The position numbers and the translations under genes were made by a program. This document shows positions 16,876 through 25,787 of a stretch of DNA of 64,000 nucleotides, piece after piece. Source of the stretch: JAFGKM01 sp964413825 (GTDB lineage Bacteria > Ratteibacteria > UBA8468 > B48-G9 > JAFGKM01); the NCBI GenBank assembly GCA_964413825.1, contig CAYPTS010000001.1, forward strand, positions 1 through 64,000. The letters are read 5' to 3'. The notes under the pieces are model-generated. The model was not told the DNA's origin, did no database searches, and saw only the letters and a program-made list of their open reading frames with translations. Positions within the stretch are counted from its first letter, which is position 1. Each line of letters opens with the position of its first letter.

Positions 16876-18609
16876 ATGCATACGCCGAGACAGGAATACC
16901 CGAGGCCGCAGATGGAGAGGACGCAATGGCTGAATCTCAACGGCTGGTGGGAATTTGAAATTGACACGGGCTTATCGGGAGAAGAAAAAGGATATCCTTC
17001 AGGTGATAAAAAATTGAACAGCCACATTCTTGTTCCGTTCTGCCCGGAAAGCAGGCTTTCGGGAATCGAAGAAAAAGACTTCATGCCCTGTGTCTGGTAC
17101 CGTAAAAGTTTTTCGGTGCCCGCCGAATGGAAAGGTCAACGAATACTTCTTCATTTCGGAGCGGTCGATTATGACGCTTCTGTCTGGATAAACGGACAGA
17201 AAGCCGGCTCTCACAGGGGCGGATATTCTCCGTTTTCTTTTGACATAACCGCTTTTCTGCAAGACGGGACAAACACTATTGTTCTTCGCGCCGCCGATGA
17301 CGCAAGAAATCCTTTGCAGCCCAGCGGAAAACAGTCTGCAAAACTTGAGTCATGGGGATGCTTTTACACAAGAGTAACGGGTATCTGGCAGACCGTATGG
17401 ATTGAACCCGTGCCGCCGGTGCATATTTCCGGTTTCAGGATATATCCCAATATTGAAAAAGGAGAAATTGGAGTTTTTTTAAAGACTGAGGGGGAAACCG
17501 GGCGTAATTTATCATTAAAAACAAGAGTAACCGCCAAGGGGGTAAAGCCCGTTGAAAAAACCATCTCTGCAGGAAGGTTCGTCTTTTTCTCCATCAGTCT
17601 TTCAGACATCCGTTTATGGGAACCGGGCAATCCTTTTCTTTACGATATCGAATTTATCCTTGAAAAATCAGGTCTCCCCGCAGACAGCGTTAAAGGTTAT
17701 TTCGGACTGAGAGAGATAAGCATAGACGGTAAAAAAGTTCTATTGAACGGAAAACCCGTTTTCCAACGGCTCGTCCTTGACCAGGGATATTATCCCGACG
17801 GCATATATACCGCACCTTACAACGTTTCACTTAAAAAAGACATAGAACTCTCCATGGCCATGGGGTTTAACGGGGCACGGCTTCATCAGAAAGTCTTTGA
17901 GCCGCACTTCCTTTATTGGGCGGATAAACTGGGATATCTCGTATGGGGAGAATATCCAAGCTGGGGCTTAGACCACAGCCATCCCGAATCTCAGGCAAGA
18001 GTGTTGCCCGAATGGCTCGAGGTCATAGAGCGGGATTTCAATCATCCGTCGCTCATCGGATGGTGTCCTTTCAATGAAACCGAAAGCAGCCAGATTCCCG
18101 AATTGCTGCGAAACGTCTACCGGCTGACAAAAGCCGTAGACCCTACGCGTCCCGTTATCGATACAAGCGGTTACGTGCACGTTGAAACGGATATCTACGA
18201 TTCTCACAACTACGAGCAAGACGCTGAAAAGTTCGCATCTGCATTCGAAGGCTTCAAATCCGACCACTCAAAAGCATGGATAAACTCTTACGAAAACAAT
18301 GCTCCTTATAAAAACCAGCCTTACTTTGTGAGCGAGTACGGCGGAATCGGTTGGAACCATGGACAAAATGAAGAAAAAGGCTGGGGATACGGAGAACAAC
18401 CTGCCAGTGAAGAGGAATTTCTGAGAAGATACAAACAACTTACGGAAACTTTGCTTTTTCATCCCATGATGTTCGCTTTCTGCTACACGCAGTTATACGA
18501 TGTAGAGCAGGAAATCAACGGATTGTACACCTATGACCGCAAACCCAAGTTTGACCCCGATTTTTTCCGCAAGATAAACACTCAAAAAGCGGCGATTGAA
18601 AAAACATAA
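16876..18609 (+). CDS. cytoplasmic GH2 beta-glycosidase
   Basis: 577 residues, a compact GH2 enzyme of the beta-galactosidase/beta-glucuronidase group. A jelly-roll domain is at about 15-190 (VWYRKSFSVP, HFGAVDYDASVWING, HRGGYSPFSFDIT), an Ig-like domain at 190-280 and the barrel at 280-570. Catalytic residues visible: Glu401 in PFNETES (acid/base) and Glu487 in FVSEYGG (nucleophile). There is no signal peptide, unlike the giant GH2 enzyme on the other arm, so it should cleave short oligosaccharides after uptake. It is the last gene of the right arm, five bases after the PHP gene. Confidence 0.87.
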   Translation: MHTPRQEYPRPQMERTQWLNLNGWWEFEIDTGLSGEEKGYPSGDKKLNSHILVPFCPESRLSGIEEKDFMPCVWYRKSFSVPAEWKGQRILLHFGAVDYDASVWINGQKAGSHRGGYSPFSFDITAFLQDGTNTIVLRAADDARNPLQPSGKQSAKLESWGCFYTRVTGIWQTVWIEPVPPVHISGFRIYPNIEKGEIGVFLKTEGETGRNLSLKTRVTAKGVKPVEKTISAGRFVFFSISLSDIRLWEPGNPFLYDIEFILEKSGLPADSVKGYFGLREISIDGKKVLLNGKPVFQRLVLDQGYYPDGIYTAPYNVSLKKDIELSMAMGFNGARLHQKVFEPHFLYWADKLGYLVWGEYPSWGLDHSHPESQARVLPEWLEVIERDFNHPSLIGWCPFNETESSQIPELLRNVYRLTKAVDPTRPVIDTSGYVHVETDIYDSHNYEQDAEKFASAFEGFKSDHSKAWINSYENNAPYKNQPYFVSEYGGIGWNHGQNEEKGWGYGEQPASEEEFLRRYKQLTETLLFHPMMFAFCYTQLYDVEQEINGLYTYDRKPKFDPDFFRKINTQKAAIEKT

Positions 18610-18634
18610 CAGTACGGGCATAAATAATCTGTAT

Positions 18635-18867
18635 TGGACAGTAAAACTTTTTTGTGCTATTGTTAAATATATATCACAGGGAAGCAGGCAGTGACCCGGG
18701 ACGCCTTATCTTGAAAAGGGCGCAGGGGTGTCGGATTTTGCTACGTTACCGCAAAAAGGGGGTCGATGAGAAAACAGTGAAGCAAGTGGCGTGCAGTATC
18801 AATGAATTGGCTTGAAAATAACAGCTTTCCCCTTTTTGGAAAGCACAACAAAAGCGAGGAATTACAA
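18635..18867 (+). other. long untranslated leader before the RRM gene, possibly structured
   Basis: A possible promoter (TTGGAC near 18635, TATTGT about 18 bases later) is followed by about 200 bases without a good gene. Short stems are visible, such as TTTTGC at 18736-18741 with GCAAAA at 18751-18756, and a GGGACGCC/GGGCGC pair near 18696-18723. It does not match a riboswitch class I can recall with confidence. In cold-shock-type genes a long leader often controls translation, which is possible here since an RNA-binding protein follows. Confidence 0.35.
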
Positions 18868-19224
18868 ATGGAACAGGCAAATAAGCTGTACGTAGGAAAT
18901 CTGGATTATGGAACGACTGAAGAGGACCTTAAGGCGTTTTTCACGGAAAAAGGCATAGAGCCGAAGACCGTCACCCTTATCATAGACAAGTATACGGGAA
19001 GGGCAAAAGGTTTCGGTTTCGTGGAGGTCGAGTCCGATGCAATCCTCCAGCAGGCGGTTGAGACGCTAAACGGACAGGAATTGAACGGAAGAAAACTGAC
19101 CGTAAACAAGGCACAGCCCCCGAGAGAAAGAACCGGTGGCGGATTCGGCGGCGACAGAGGCGGATTCGGCGGCGGCAGGTCCGGCGGCGGATTCGGCGGC
19201 GATAAGAGACGTCCCAGATACTAA
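18868..19224 (+). CDS. RRM-family RNA-binding protein with glycine-rich tail
   Basis: 118 residues. One RNA-recognition motif covers about residues 5-85, with RNP2 (KLYVGNL) and RNP1 (RAKGFGFVEV) both intact. A tail rich in Gly, Arg and Phe follows (repeats of GGFGGDRG type). This is the bacterial/cyanobacterial Rbp type, expected to bind single-stranded RNA, often linked to cold or stress. The ATG at 18868 has AGGA upstream and fits homologues; the frame is open further upstream to 18802 without a better start. It stands alone, with its own leader and a strong terminator. Confidence 0.9.
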   Translation: MEQANKLYVGNLDYGTTEEDLKAFFTEKGIEPKTVTLIIDKYTGRAKGFGFVEVESDAILQQAVETLNGQELNGRKLTVNKAQPPRERTGGGFGGDRGGFGGGRSGGGFGGDKRRPRY

Positions 19225-19244
19225 TCCGGTAAGAAGTGAAGAAT

Positions 19245-19283
19245 AAAAAAAGAGAGCCTTTTAACAGAGGCTCTCTTTTTTTT
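19245..19283 (+). terminator. Rho-independent terminator of the RRM gene
   Basis: AGAGAGCC at 19251-19258 pairs with GGCTCTCT at 19269-19276 around a 10-base loop, flanked by A and T runs. The A run in front makes it usable in both directions, so it may also serve the convergent DUF1015 operon. Confidence 0.88.
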
Positions 19284-19298
19284 ATCAGCCAGATTTCA

Positions 19299-19338
19299 CC
19301 CTCACCCAGACCCTCTCCCCTCAAGGGAGAGGGAGGAG
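19299..19338. repeat. family D palindromic repeat
   Basis: CCTCACCC...CCCTCTCCCC then GGGAGAGGG forms an imperfect hairpin. Copies of the same short element occur at 22108, 26310, 33995, 47231 and 52041, always at gene edges. Confidence 0.75.
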
Positions 19339-19349
19339 ATAGAAAAACA

Positions 19350-20561
19350 TCAGAACTTATTGATTACCAGGCCTGTCGGAACTTTAGGATAGAAATACGT
19401 GGTTTTCTGCGGCATAAGTTCCCCGCTGAAACATATGTCCGCAAACTGTTTCTTGCTCACGGGATTCAGGAAAAAAATCACCCCGGAGTTTGTCCTTCTG
19501 TATTCGTTCATAAGGTACTCCGGCGACTGATGGAAAAACAATTCAGGGTTTTCGGCATTGAGCATGCGGGCAAAAATAAAGTTGTGCAGGATTACAGTGT
19601 CAAGCATCCGCCACTGCATTGATAACCCTTCGGGCATATATTTCTTTATTTTTTCCGGGTCTTTCAGTCTCAAAGCAAAAAACTCTCCTTTTTCATAAAC
19701 ACCGAAGATTTTTGCTTTATCATCCTGCCGCATGGCAAACGCCATCGCATCAAGGGACGGTATTTTTTCAACGCCAAAATACTTCTCGAAAGAGGTCATG
19801 TTATCAAGGAACGAAACTCCGGAACGGATGTAGCGGTGAGTGGGAAGTATAAGGAGTTCAGGGGATTCAACGTTTACAAGGAATACCATGACAAAAGCGT
19901 TTTCCGCACCGGGGTTGTCCTTGTAATACTGCAGGGCGCCCTGGTACCTGTGATGCCCGTCGGCTATTATCAGTTTTCCGGAAGACAGCAGGTCTTTTAT
20001 TTGTTTTATTTCATCACCGCCGGCTATCCTGCCGAACCCGATTTCATCGCCGCCGCCCATCGAGCCTTCAACCGAAACGGAAGCGCCGTCGATAATTCCG
20101 TCTATCGCACGGGACTTATCCCTGTAAAGCATGAATATCGGTGAAAAATTCGCCCTGCATTTTTCTATCAGTTTGTAACGATTGGTATGATATTTTTCAA
20201 AAACCTTTTCGTGGGGAATAACGTTTTCCGAAGAGAAATCCTGAAGGCGAAGGAGCGCAAAAACACCTTTTCTTTCAAACGCCTTCCCCATCCATTCAAA
20301 CCGGTGGCTGCCAAAATAAAAAGATTCTTTCTCATCCCTGACAAGAACCTCGTCCGCTATCCATTTTTCAAAAGTATCCCTTACATGAGAAGGGTCGGCG
20401 CCGGAAGATATCAGATTAATCACGTTCCGGTCGGAAAGAGCCCTGAGGGATTTTTCGCCGTCCGCATCAACAACGTCCCACGGCGGGGCAATGACACTGC
20501 TTATACCTTCAACTTTTTTCAGGTTGTAGGTATATCCCCTGAAAGGCCTGATTTCTACCAT
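19350..20561 (-). CDS. DUF1015 family protein
   Basis: 403 residues matching the DUF1015 (COG4198) family along its length: EIRPFRGYTYN at the start, IAPPWDVVD near 30, ADGHHRYQGALQYY near 190, and the C-terminal GVIFFLNPV. The HHR motif in the middle is invariant in the family. These proteins occur widely in anaerobes, often near phosphoglycerate dehydrogenase or aminotransferase genes; no activity is firmly assigned. The ATG at 20561 has GGGGAG five bases before it. The gene follows the SurA-N gene almost without a gap. Confidence 0.85.
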   Translation of the reverse strand: MVEIRPFRGYTYNLKKVEGISSVIAPPWDVVDADGEKSLRALSDRNVINLISSGADPSHVRDTFEKWIADEVLVRDEKESFYFGSHRFEWMGKAFERKGVFALLRLQDFSSENVIPHEKVFEKYHTNRYKLIEKCRANFSPIFMLYRDKSRAIDGIIDGASVSVEGSMGGGDEIGFGRIAGGDEIKQIKDLLSSGKLIIADGHHRYQGALQYYKDNPGAENAFVMVFLVNVESPELLILPTHRYIRSGVSFLDNMTSFEKYFGVEKIPSLDAMAFAMRQDDKAKIFGVYEKGEFFALRLKDPEKIKKYMPEGLSMQWRMLDTVILHNFIFARMLNAENPELFFHQSPEYLMNEYRRTNSGVIFFLNPVSKKQFADICFSGELMPQKTTYFYPKVPTGLVINKF

Positions 20562-20563
20562 TT

Positions 20564-21310
20564 TCACTCCCCGGCATTCCGGCTTTCCGGAAGTCCTTCC
20601 GCCGCAGACGGATTATCAAAAGAAAGATATATCTTCACGTCGGCATTTTTTCTGAGTTCCGAATACCAGTCATTGAAGTGCTTTTCCCGCTTCTGCCAAA
20701 GCAGTGTTCTTCTTATGGATTCGCTGTCGGCATCGGTTATCTGGTGGTTTTTGATGTACTCCGCAATTTCCTCGTCCGAAACCGCCACGTTGCCTTCCGA
20801 TATCACAAGCTCTCTCAATTTCTCTATCATCAGGCTTTTCCTAATCTCGTCTTCAATCTTGCGCAGTTCCTCGCTCGGATAGAAAGATATGATTTCCTTG
20901 AATTTTTTTTCGTCAAAGTTACCCTTATCGTCTTTGAATGAGGGCTCCGATTTTATCGTTTCCACTATCTCGCTGTTCAAAACCCTTATTCTTCTGCGCC
21001 TTGCCTGTCTGAGAAGAATTTCCTCCCTTATCATGTTCTCGAGGATGCCCCGTTCAATATCCATGTTTTTAAGAAAATCTGACGCCTTGTCCCCGAAAAT
21101 ATCCCGATATTTCTGCTCGACTTCGTTCAGGTTTTTGTAGTAGTCCTTCAGGGTAATGGGCTTTCTGTTGACTACCGCCGCATAATACAATCTTTTACTG
21201 CTGTCTCCAAGCCCTACTCCCCAGATTAAAAAACCCGGTATAATCAATATTGCGACCGCCCAGAGAATTATTTTCATATTCTTCTTCTTTCTGAAAAATT
21301 TCATAACCAT
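20564..21310 (-). CDS. membrane-anchored SurA N-terminal domain protein (PpiD-like, no PPIase domain)
   Basis: 248 residues. A transmembrane segment at about 12-32 (IILWAVAILIIPGFLIWGV) follows a basic start, so the bulk faces the periplasm. Residues 45-205 match the helical chaperone domain of SurA/PpiD (VVNRKPITLKDYYKNLNEVEQ, IREEILLRQARRRRIRV). The parvulin isomerase domain of full SurA/PpiD is absent: the protein ends after about 40 more residues. It may chaperone outer membrane proteins. Start ATG with GGGAG upstream; it lies between rsmI and the DUF1015 gene in one operon. Confidence 0.75.
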   Translation of the reverse strand: MVMKFFRKKKNMKIILWAVAILIIPGFLIWGVGLGDSSKRLYYAAVVNRKPITLKDYYKNLNEVEQKYRDIFGDKASDFLKNMDIERGILENMIREEILLRQARRRRIRVLNSEIVETIKSEPSFKDDKGNFDEKKFKEIISFYPSEELRKIEDEIRKSLMIEKLRELVISEGNVAVSDEEIAEYIKNHQITDADSESIRRTLLWQKREKHFNDWYSELRKNADVKIYLSFDNPSAAEGLPESRNAGE

Positions 21311-21311
21311 T

Positions 21312-21977
21312 TTATCCGCTCCCTTTAAGTATTATCACAAACTCGCCTTTTGCGTCCTTTTCAAGATATTCCGCCGATACGTCCCTGACCGTGCCGGTTT
21401 TTATTTCTTCAAATTTTTTCGTCAATTCCCTGCAGACCGTAACCTCCCTTTCAGGGTAAAGTTCGTCCATCGCAGACATGGTATCCTTTACCCTGTGCAC
21501 CGATTCGTAAAAAACCGTGGTTTCCTCTTTGTCCTTCAAAGATTCGAGAAACTTCCGCTTCTTGCCTTTTTTCCTGGGCAAAAACCCGTAGAAGGATACC
21601 CTGTCTGAAGGCAGTCCGCAAGCAGAAAGCGCCGCGGTAAGCGCGGACGGGCCGGGTACGGGGCAAACCTGAATTTTGCTTTTGTACGCCTCCCGCACCA
21701 GCAGATAGGCAGGGTCGGATATTCCCGGCGTGCCCCTGTCGCACACAAGAGCCACATCCTTCTCTTCGGCAAGCAGGCCGAGAGCTTCCCTGAGACGCAC
21801 CTTCTCGTTGTCCCTGTAATAGCTGACAAGGCGCTTTTTAATCCCCAAATGGTTGAGCAGCTTCAGGGTTTCTCTCGTATCCTCGCATAAAATCACGTCC
21901 GCATTCTTCAGCACTTCCACCGCCCTGAAGGTTATGTCGCTCAGGTTACCTATAGGCGTCGCAACTATGTATAGCAT
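21312..21977 (-). CDS. rsmI: 16S rRNA (cytidine1402-2'-O)-methyltransferase
   Basis: 221 residues of the RsmI family, which methylates the 2'-O of C1402 in 16S rRNA using S-adenosylmethionine. Motifs: MLYIVATPIGNLSDIT at the start, CEDTRETLKLLNH, SYYRDNE, VCDRGTPGISDPA, PGPSALTAALSACGLP and FYESVHRV. The ATG at 21977 gives the standard N-terminus; the open frame continues upstream to 22040 but homologues do not. The length is slightly short of the usual 270-290 residues because the C-terminal tail region is missing. It heads the minus-strand rsmI/SurA-N/DUF1015 group. Confidence 0.93.
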   Translation of the reverse strand: MLYIVATPIGNLSDITFRAVEVLKNADVILCEDTRETLKLLNHLGIKKRLVSYYRDNEKVRLREALGLLAEEKDVALVCDRGTPGISDPAYLLVREAYKSKIQVCPVPGPSALTAALSACGLPSDRVSFYGFLPRKKGKKRKFLESLKDKEETTVFYESVHRVKDTMSAMDELYPEREVTVCRELTKKFEEIKTGTVRDVSAEYLEKDAKGEFVIILKGSG

Positions 21978-22107
21978 AATAGTCAGATTGATTTTCCGCC
22001 ACTGAAACTTTTGCGGACTGTCGCATCCGGCACCTCTCAAATTTTCCTTGACTTTCGGAAATATAAATTATAAACTAATCAGGAATTTTTTTCAAAAGAC
22101 TTTTAAC

Positions 22108-22144
22108 TCTCATCCTGATACTCTCCCCCCAAGGGAGAGGGATT
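22108..22144. repeat. family D palindromic repeat
   Basis: CTCATCCTGATACTCTCCCC and then AAGGGAGAGGG: a copy of the short hairpin element, lying between divergent rsmI and the phosphoglycerate mutase gene. Confidence 0.7.
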
Positions 22145-22167
22145 TGGAGAAATTGAAAGGAAGCATC

Positions 22168-23382
22168 ATGGAATACGACAAAATTCTGCCGGGTATTGTA
22201 AAAAAGAATTCCAAAAAAATACTTTTGCTTGTTCTGGACGGCGTCGGGGGCATACCGCACCCTGAAACCGGCAAAACCGAACTTGAAACCGCGGATATTC
22301 CCTTCCTGAACGCTCTTGCGGCGGAAAGCTCATGCGGAACGGCAGTGCCGGTACTGCCCGGCATTACCCCCGGCAGCGGTCCCGGCCACATCGGCCTTTT
22401 CGGATACGACCCTATAGAAACGCAGATAGGCAGGGGCGTGCTTGAAGGCCTGGGCATAGACATCCCCATAGGAAAAGATGACGTGGCGATACGCGGCAAC
22501 TTCGCAACCATCGACTCCGGCGGCATTGTCACAGACAGGCGGGCAGGCAGGATTGCCACCGAAGAAAACAAGGAAATTGTTTCCCTTATAACGGAAAACA
22601 TCCGCGAAATATCCGGCATAAAAATAGATGTCCGCACCGTAAAGGAACACCGGTGCGCAATAGTATTGAGGGGTCAGGGGCTGTCTCCGGCAGTCTCGGA
22701 GAACGACCCGCAGAAAGAAGGCGTTCCGCTGAAACCCATAGCCCCGCTGGACAAATCCTCTGAAAAAACCGCCTCGGTTCTCGCCGCGTTTGAAAAAAAG
22801 GTCATGGAACTTCTGAAAGACCGGGACACAAAAGCGAAAGGCATCCTGCTCCGGGGAATATCGAAACTGCCGTCCATCCCGGGTTTTACGGAAAAATATA
22901 AACTCAATGCCGTATGCATAGCCGCCTATCCGATGTACAGGGGCGTATCAAAGGTCGTCGGCATGGACGTTGCTCAGACGGGTGAAACCGTTGACGACGA
23001 GATTAAAACGCTTAAGGAACTCTACGGCAAATACGATTTCTTCTTCCTCCACATAAAGAAAACCGACAGTTACGGGGAGGACGGAAACTTCGGCGCAAAA
23101 GTCAAGATACTTGAAGATGTCGATAAAAAACTCGGTTTCCTGAAAAGCATGGAATTCGGCAGTATTGCTGTTACCGGCGACCACTCGACGCCTGCGGTGA
23201 TGAAATCGCATTCGTGGCACCCTGTACCGCTCCTCATAAACTCGCCTTATGCCATTGCCGACGGCGTGACGAAATTCACCGAAAGAGAATGTGCGAAAGG
23301 GATTCTTGGCAGGATTTATTCAAAGGAAATCATGTATATTTTACTTGCCTGTGCGTTAAAACTCGATAAATTCGGAGCGTAA
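22168..23382 (+). CDS. apgM: 2,3-bisphosphoglycerate-independent phosphoglycerate mutase, archaeal type
   Basis: 404 residues, the length of the ApgM family, which interconverts 3- and 2-phosphoglycerate in glycolysis and gluconeogenesis. The alkaline-phosphatase-like metal site is visible: LLLVLDGVGG near 20, TPGSGPGHIGLFGYDP near 70, and ITGDHSTP-type AVTGDHSTPA near 340 with KSHSWHPVP. The ATG at 22168 follows AAAGGAAG; an upstream open frame from 22048 passes through a repeat and is not used. It is two bases from rnfC, so glycolysis and the Rnf pump are co-transcribed here. Confidence 0.92.
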   Translation: MEYDKILPGIVKKNSKKILLLVLDGVGGIPHPETGKTELETADIPFLNALAAESSCGTAVPVLPGITPGSGPGHIGLFGYDPIETQIGRGVLEGLGIDIPIGKDDVAIRGNFATIDSGGIVTDRRAGRIATEENKEIVSLITENIREISGIKIDVRTVKEHRCAIVLRGQGLSPAVSENDPQKEGVPLKPIAPLDKSSEKTASVLAAFEKKVMELLKDRDTKAKGILLRGISKLPSIPGFTEKYKLNAVCIAAYPMYRGVSKVVGMDVAQTGETVDDEIKTLKELYGKYDFFFLHIKKTDSYGEDGNFGAKVKILEDVDKKLGFLKSMEFGSIAVTGDHSTPAVMKSHSWHPVPLLINSPYAIADGVTKFTERECAKGILGRIYSKEIMYILLACALKLDKFGA

Positions 23383-23384
23383 AA

Positions 23385-24695
23385 ATGTTTGAGGGCGGAA
23401 TAAAACTAACAGACTTCAAGGACCTGAGCAAGCAGAAAGCAATCGAGAATTTTCCCGCACCGGACAAAGCCGTCATTCCGCTGTCCCAGCATACCGGAAT
23501 TCCCGCAAAACCCGTGGTAAAAAAGGGCGATTCGGTGCTTAAGGGGCAGTTGCTCGGAGAAGCCGGGGGGTTCATCAGCAGTCCGGTGCACTCAAGCATT
23601 TCCGGAACCGTGTCGGCGCTCGAAAACAGGGCTCTGCCCGGAGGCAGAAGTTCTCTGTCGGTGATAATAGACAACGACAGGCAGGATAAATCCGTTGAAG
23701 CCGTTAGAAAAGAATGGCAGTCCCTCAATCCGGAAGAAATAATCTCCATTGTCCGTGAAGCAGGCATAGTCGGCATGGGAGGAGCGGCGTTTCCCACCTT
23801 CGTAAAAATAACCATTCCTAAAGGCAAGAAGGCGGAATGCGTCATTCTCAACGGATGCGAGTGCGAACCGTTTCTTACCGCGGACTACAGGGTCATGAAA
23901 GAACGGTGTGCGGAGGTTCTCGAGGGACTGCTGATAGTATGCCGGGCGCTTTCCCTCGAGAAAGCGTACGCCGGACTGGAAAGCAACAAGAGAGACGTCG
24001 CCGCATTGATGAAAAAAACTCTTGCGGACATGCATACGCCGGTGAAAGTCGAAGTGAAGATACTTCCGGAAAAATATCCCCAGGGCAGTGAAAAACACCT
24101 GATAAAATCCGTCACCGGCAGGGAAGTGCCTTCGGGAGGACTGCCCGTGGACGCGGGCTGTGTGGTATTCAACGCACAGACGCTTCTTGCCGTGAGGGAT
24201 GCGGTGTGCGGCGGAACTCCGCTTATTGAACGGGTACTAACCGTAACAGGGCTTGTAAAAACCGCAAAAAACCTGCGCGTCCGCATAGGAACGCCGGTAA
24301 CCGCCATCCTCGAATACTGCGGAGCGGAGAACCGGACTGGCTGCAAAACGGTCATCGGCGGCCCCATGATGGGCGTCAATATACATTCTGCGGACATCCC
24401 GGTAATCAAGAGCACCACAGGCATAATAATACTTCCGGAAGAGACCGGCTTCAAGGACGACATACAGGCATGCATAAGATGCGGAAAATGCATTGACGCA
24501 TGCCCCATGCGCCTGGTTCCAGCGGAACTCGGCAGGCACGCAGAATCAAAAAACTGGGAGAAATGCAAACAATTCGACGTGGCCGACTGTATTGAATGCG
24601 GCTGTTGCAGTTATGTATGTCCGGCAAAAAGACCCATGGTAGAACTTTTCAAATGGGCAAAAGCGGAAATAAAGAAGGAACTTACAACAGGATAA
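23385..24695 (+). CDS. rnfC: Rnf electron transport complex subunit C
   Basis: 436 residues. RnfC is the soluble NADH-side subunit of the ferredoxin:NAD+ oxidoreductase that pumps Na+ or H+. Visible: an N-terminal FEGGIKL start, a GGAAFPTFVK flavin/NADH region near 125, a SLBB-type middle and two 4Fe-4S motifs, CIRCGKCIDACP near 365 and CIECGCCSYVCP near 405. The iron-sulfur pair distinguishes it from NqrA. The ATG has GGAG eight bases upstream. First gene of an rnfCDGEA run. Confidence 0.95.
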   Translation: MFEGGIKLTDFKDLSKQKAIENFPAPDKAVIPLSQHTGIPAKPVVKKGDSVLKGQLLGEAGGFISSPVHSSISGTVSALENRALPGGRSSLSVIIDNDRQDKSVEAVRKEWQSLNPEEIISIVREAGIVGMGGAAFPTFVKITIPKGKKAECVILNGCECEPFLTADYRVMKERCAEVLEGLLIVCRALSLEKAYAGLESNKRDVAALMKKTLADMHTPVKVEVKILPEKYPQGSEKHLIKSVTGREVPSGGLPVDAGCVVFNAQTLLAVRDAVCGGTPLIERVLTVTGLVKTAKNLRVRIGTPVTAILEYCGAENRTGCKTVIGGPMMGVNIHSADIPVIKSTTGIIILPEETGFKDDIQACIRCGKCIDACPMRLVPAELGRHAESKNWEKCKQFDVADCIECGCCSYVCPAKRPMVELFKWAKAEIKKELTTG

Positions 24696-24804
24696 ATGGA
24701 TATAAAAATGCAAAATCATGTCCCCTCACCACGAGGGAAAATCATGACCCCTCACTTTTCGGGTATATCGGAGAAGAATTCGGGGCGAGGGAGTTCGGGG
24801 TAAA

Positions 24805-25734
24805 ATGGCTGAAATAAGATGGGCACCTCACATGCACAGCAGAGAGACCACCGCAAAAATCATGTGGAGCGTTTTAATTGCACTGGTTCCCGCAATGGCT
24901 GGCAGTATCTACTTCTTCGGCTTTGCGGCGCTCAAGGTGGCGGCAGTATGCATTGCATCCTGCTTTATCAGCGAGATACTGAGCCAGATTGTCTTCGGCA
25001 AAAAGATAAAGGTTAACGACGGCAGCGCCCTTGTGACAGGCACCCTGCTCGCATTCGTACTGCCTCCGGGCATACCGCTGTGGATGGCGGCGGTCGGCGG
25101 CTTTGTAGCCATCTTTCTTGCGAAAGAACTTTTCGGGGGAATCGGCTTTAACATCTTCAACCCGGCACTTACAGCAAGAGCGGTTCTGACAGTATCTTTT
25201 CCGCTCGAGATGACGCAGTTTACCGCTCCGCTTTCATACAGGGTTGACGCGGTTACCGCGGCCACCCCGCTGGGAATCGTCAAGGAAGGACTGGATGCGC
25301 ACCTGCCTTCCATCCTTGAAATGTTTATCGGCAACAGGGCGGGATGCATCGGAGAAACAAGCACGCTCCTGCTTCTCATAGGCGCAATATTTCTTCTTTC
25401 CCGAAAAATTATCACATGGCACACCCCTCTGACATACATAGCAACGGTTGCGTTTTTTTCGTTTATTTCGGGACACGACCCGCTTTTCAACGCAATGGCC
25501 GGAGGTCTGGTACTCGGCGCTTTCTTCATGGCAACCGATTATACGACTTCGCCGTTAACAAAAAAAGGAAAGATACTTTTCGGGCTGGGATGCGGCATAA
25601 TAACGTTTTTCATAAGGCAGAAAGGCGGTTACCCCGAGGGTGTCGCCTATTCGATAATATTCATGAACATGTTCGTGCCGATGATTGACAGGTATACTTT
25701 ACCTAAAAAATTCGGCTTGCATTCAAAAAGGTAG
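24805..25734 (+). CDS. rnfD: Rnf electron transport complex subunit D
   Basis: 309 residues, an integral membrane subunit with about eight to nine hydrophobic segments. The covalent FMN site is in DAVTAATPLG, where the Thr of the TAAT pattern should carry the flavin. FGGIGFNIFNPAL is the family signature. The 109-base gap from rnfC holds two 18-base near-identical direct repeats (24712-24729 and 24738-24755), perhaps a decayed repeat unit. The start ATG follows GGGAGTTCGGGG. Confidence 0.93.
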   Translation: MAEIRWAPHMHSRETTAKIMWSVLIALVPAMAGSIYFFGFAALKVAAVCIASCFISEILSQIVFGKKIKVNDGSALVTGTLLAFVLPPGIPLWMAAVGGFVAIFLAKELFGGIGFNIFNPALTARAVLTVSFPLEMTQFTAPLSYRVDAVTAATPLGIVKEGLDAHLPSILEMFIGNRAGCIGETSTLLLLIGAIFLLSRKIITWHTPLTYIATVAFFSFISGHDPLFNAMAGGLVLGAFFMATDYTTSPLTKKGKILFGLGCGIITFFIRQKGGYPEGVAYSIIFMNMFVPMIDRYTLPKKFGLHSKR

Positions 25735-25787
25735 CGGCAGGATTTATTCCGCAAATGCAGCGGTGCGATTTATCGCACGAGGTTACA

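Noticed and set aside
18690..18860. A cyclic-di-GMP or cobalamin riboswitch before the RRM gene.
   Set aside because: A few words such as GGGACGC look similar, but the conserved core of either class is not present in the right order.
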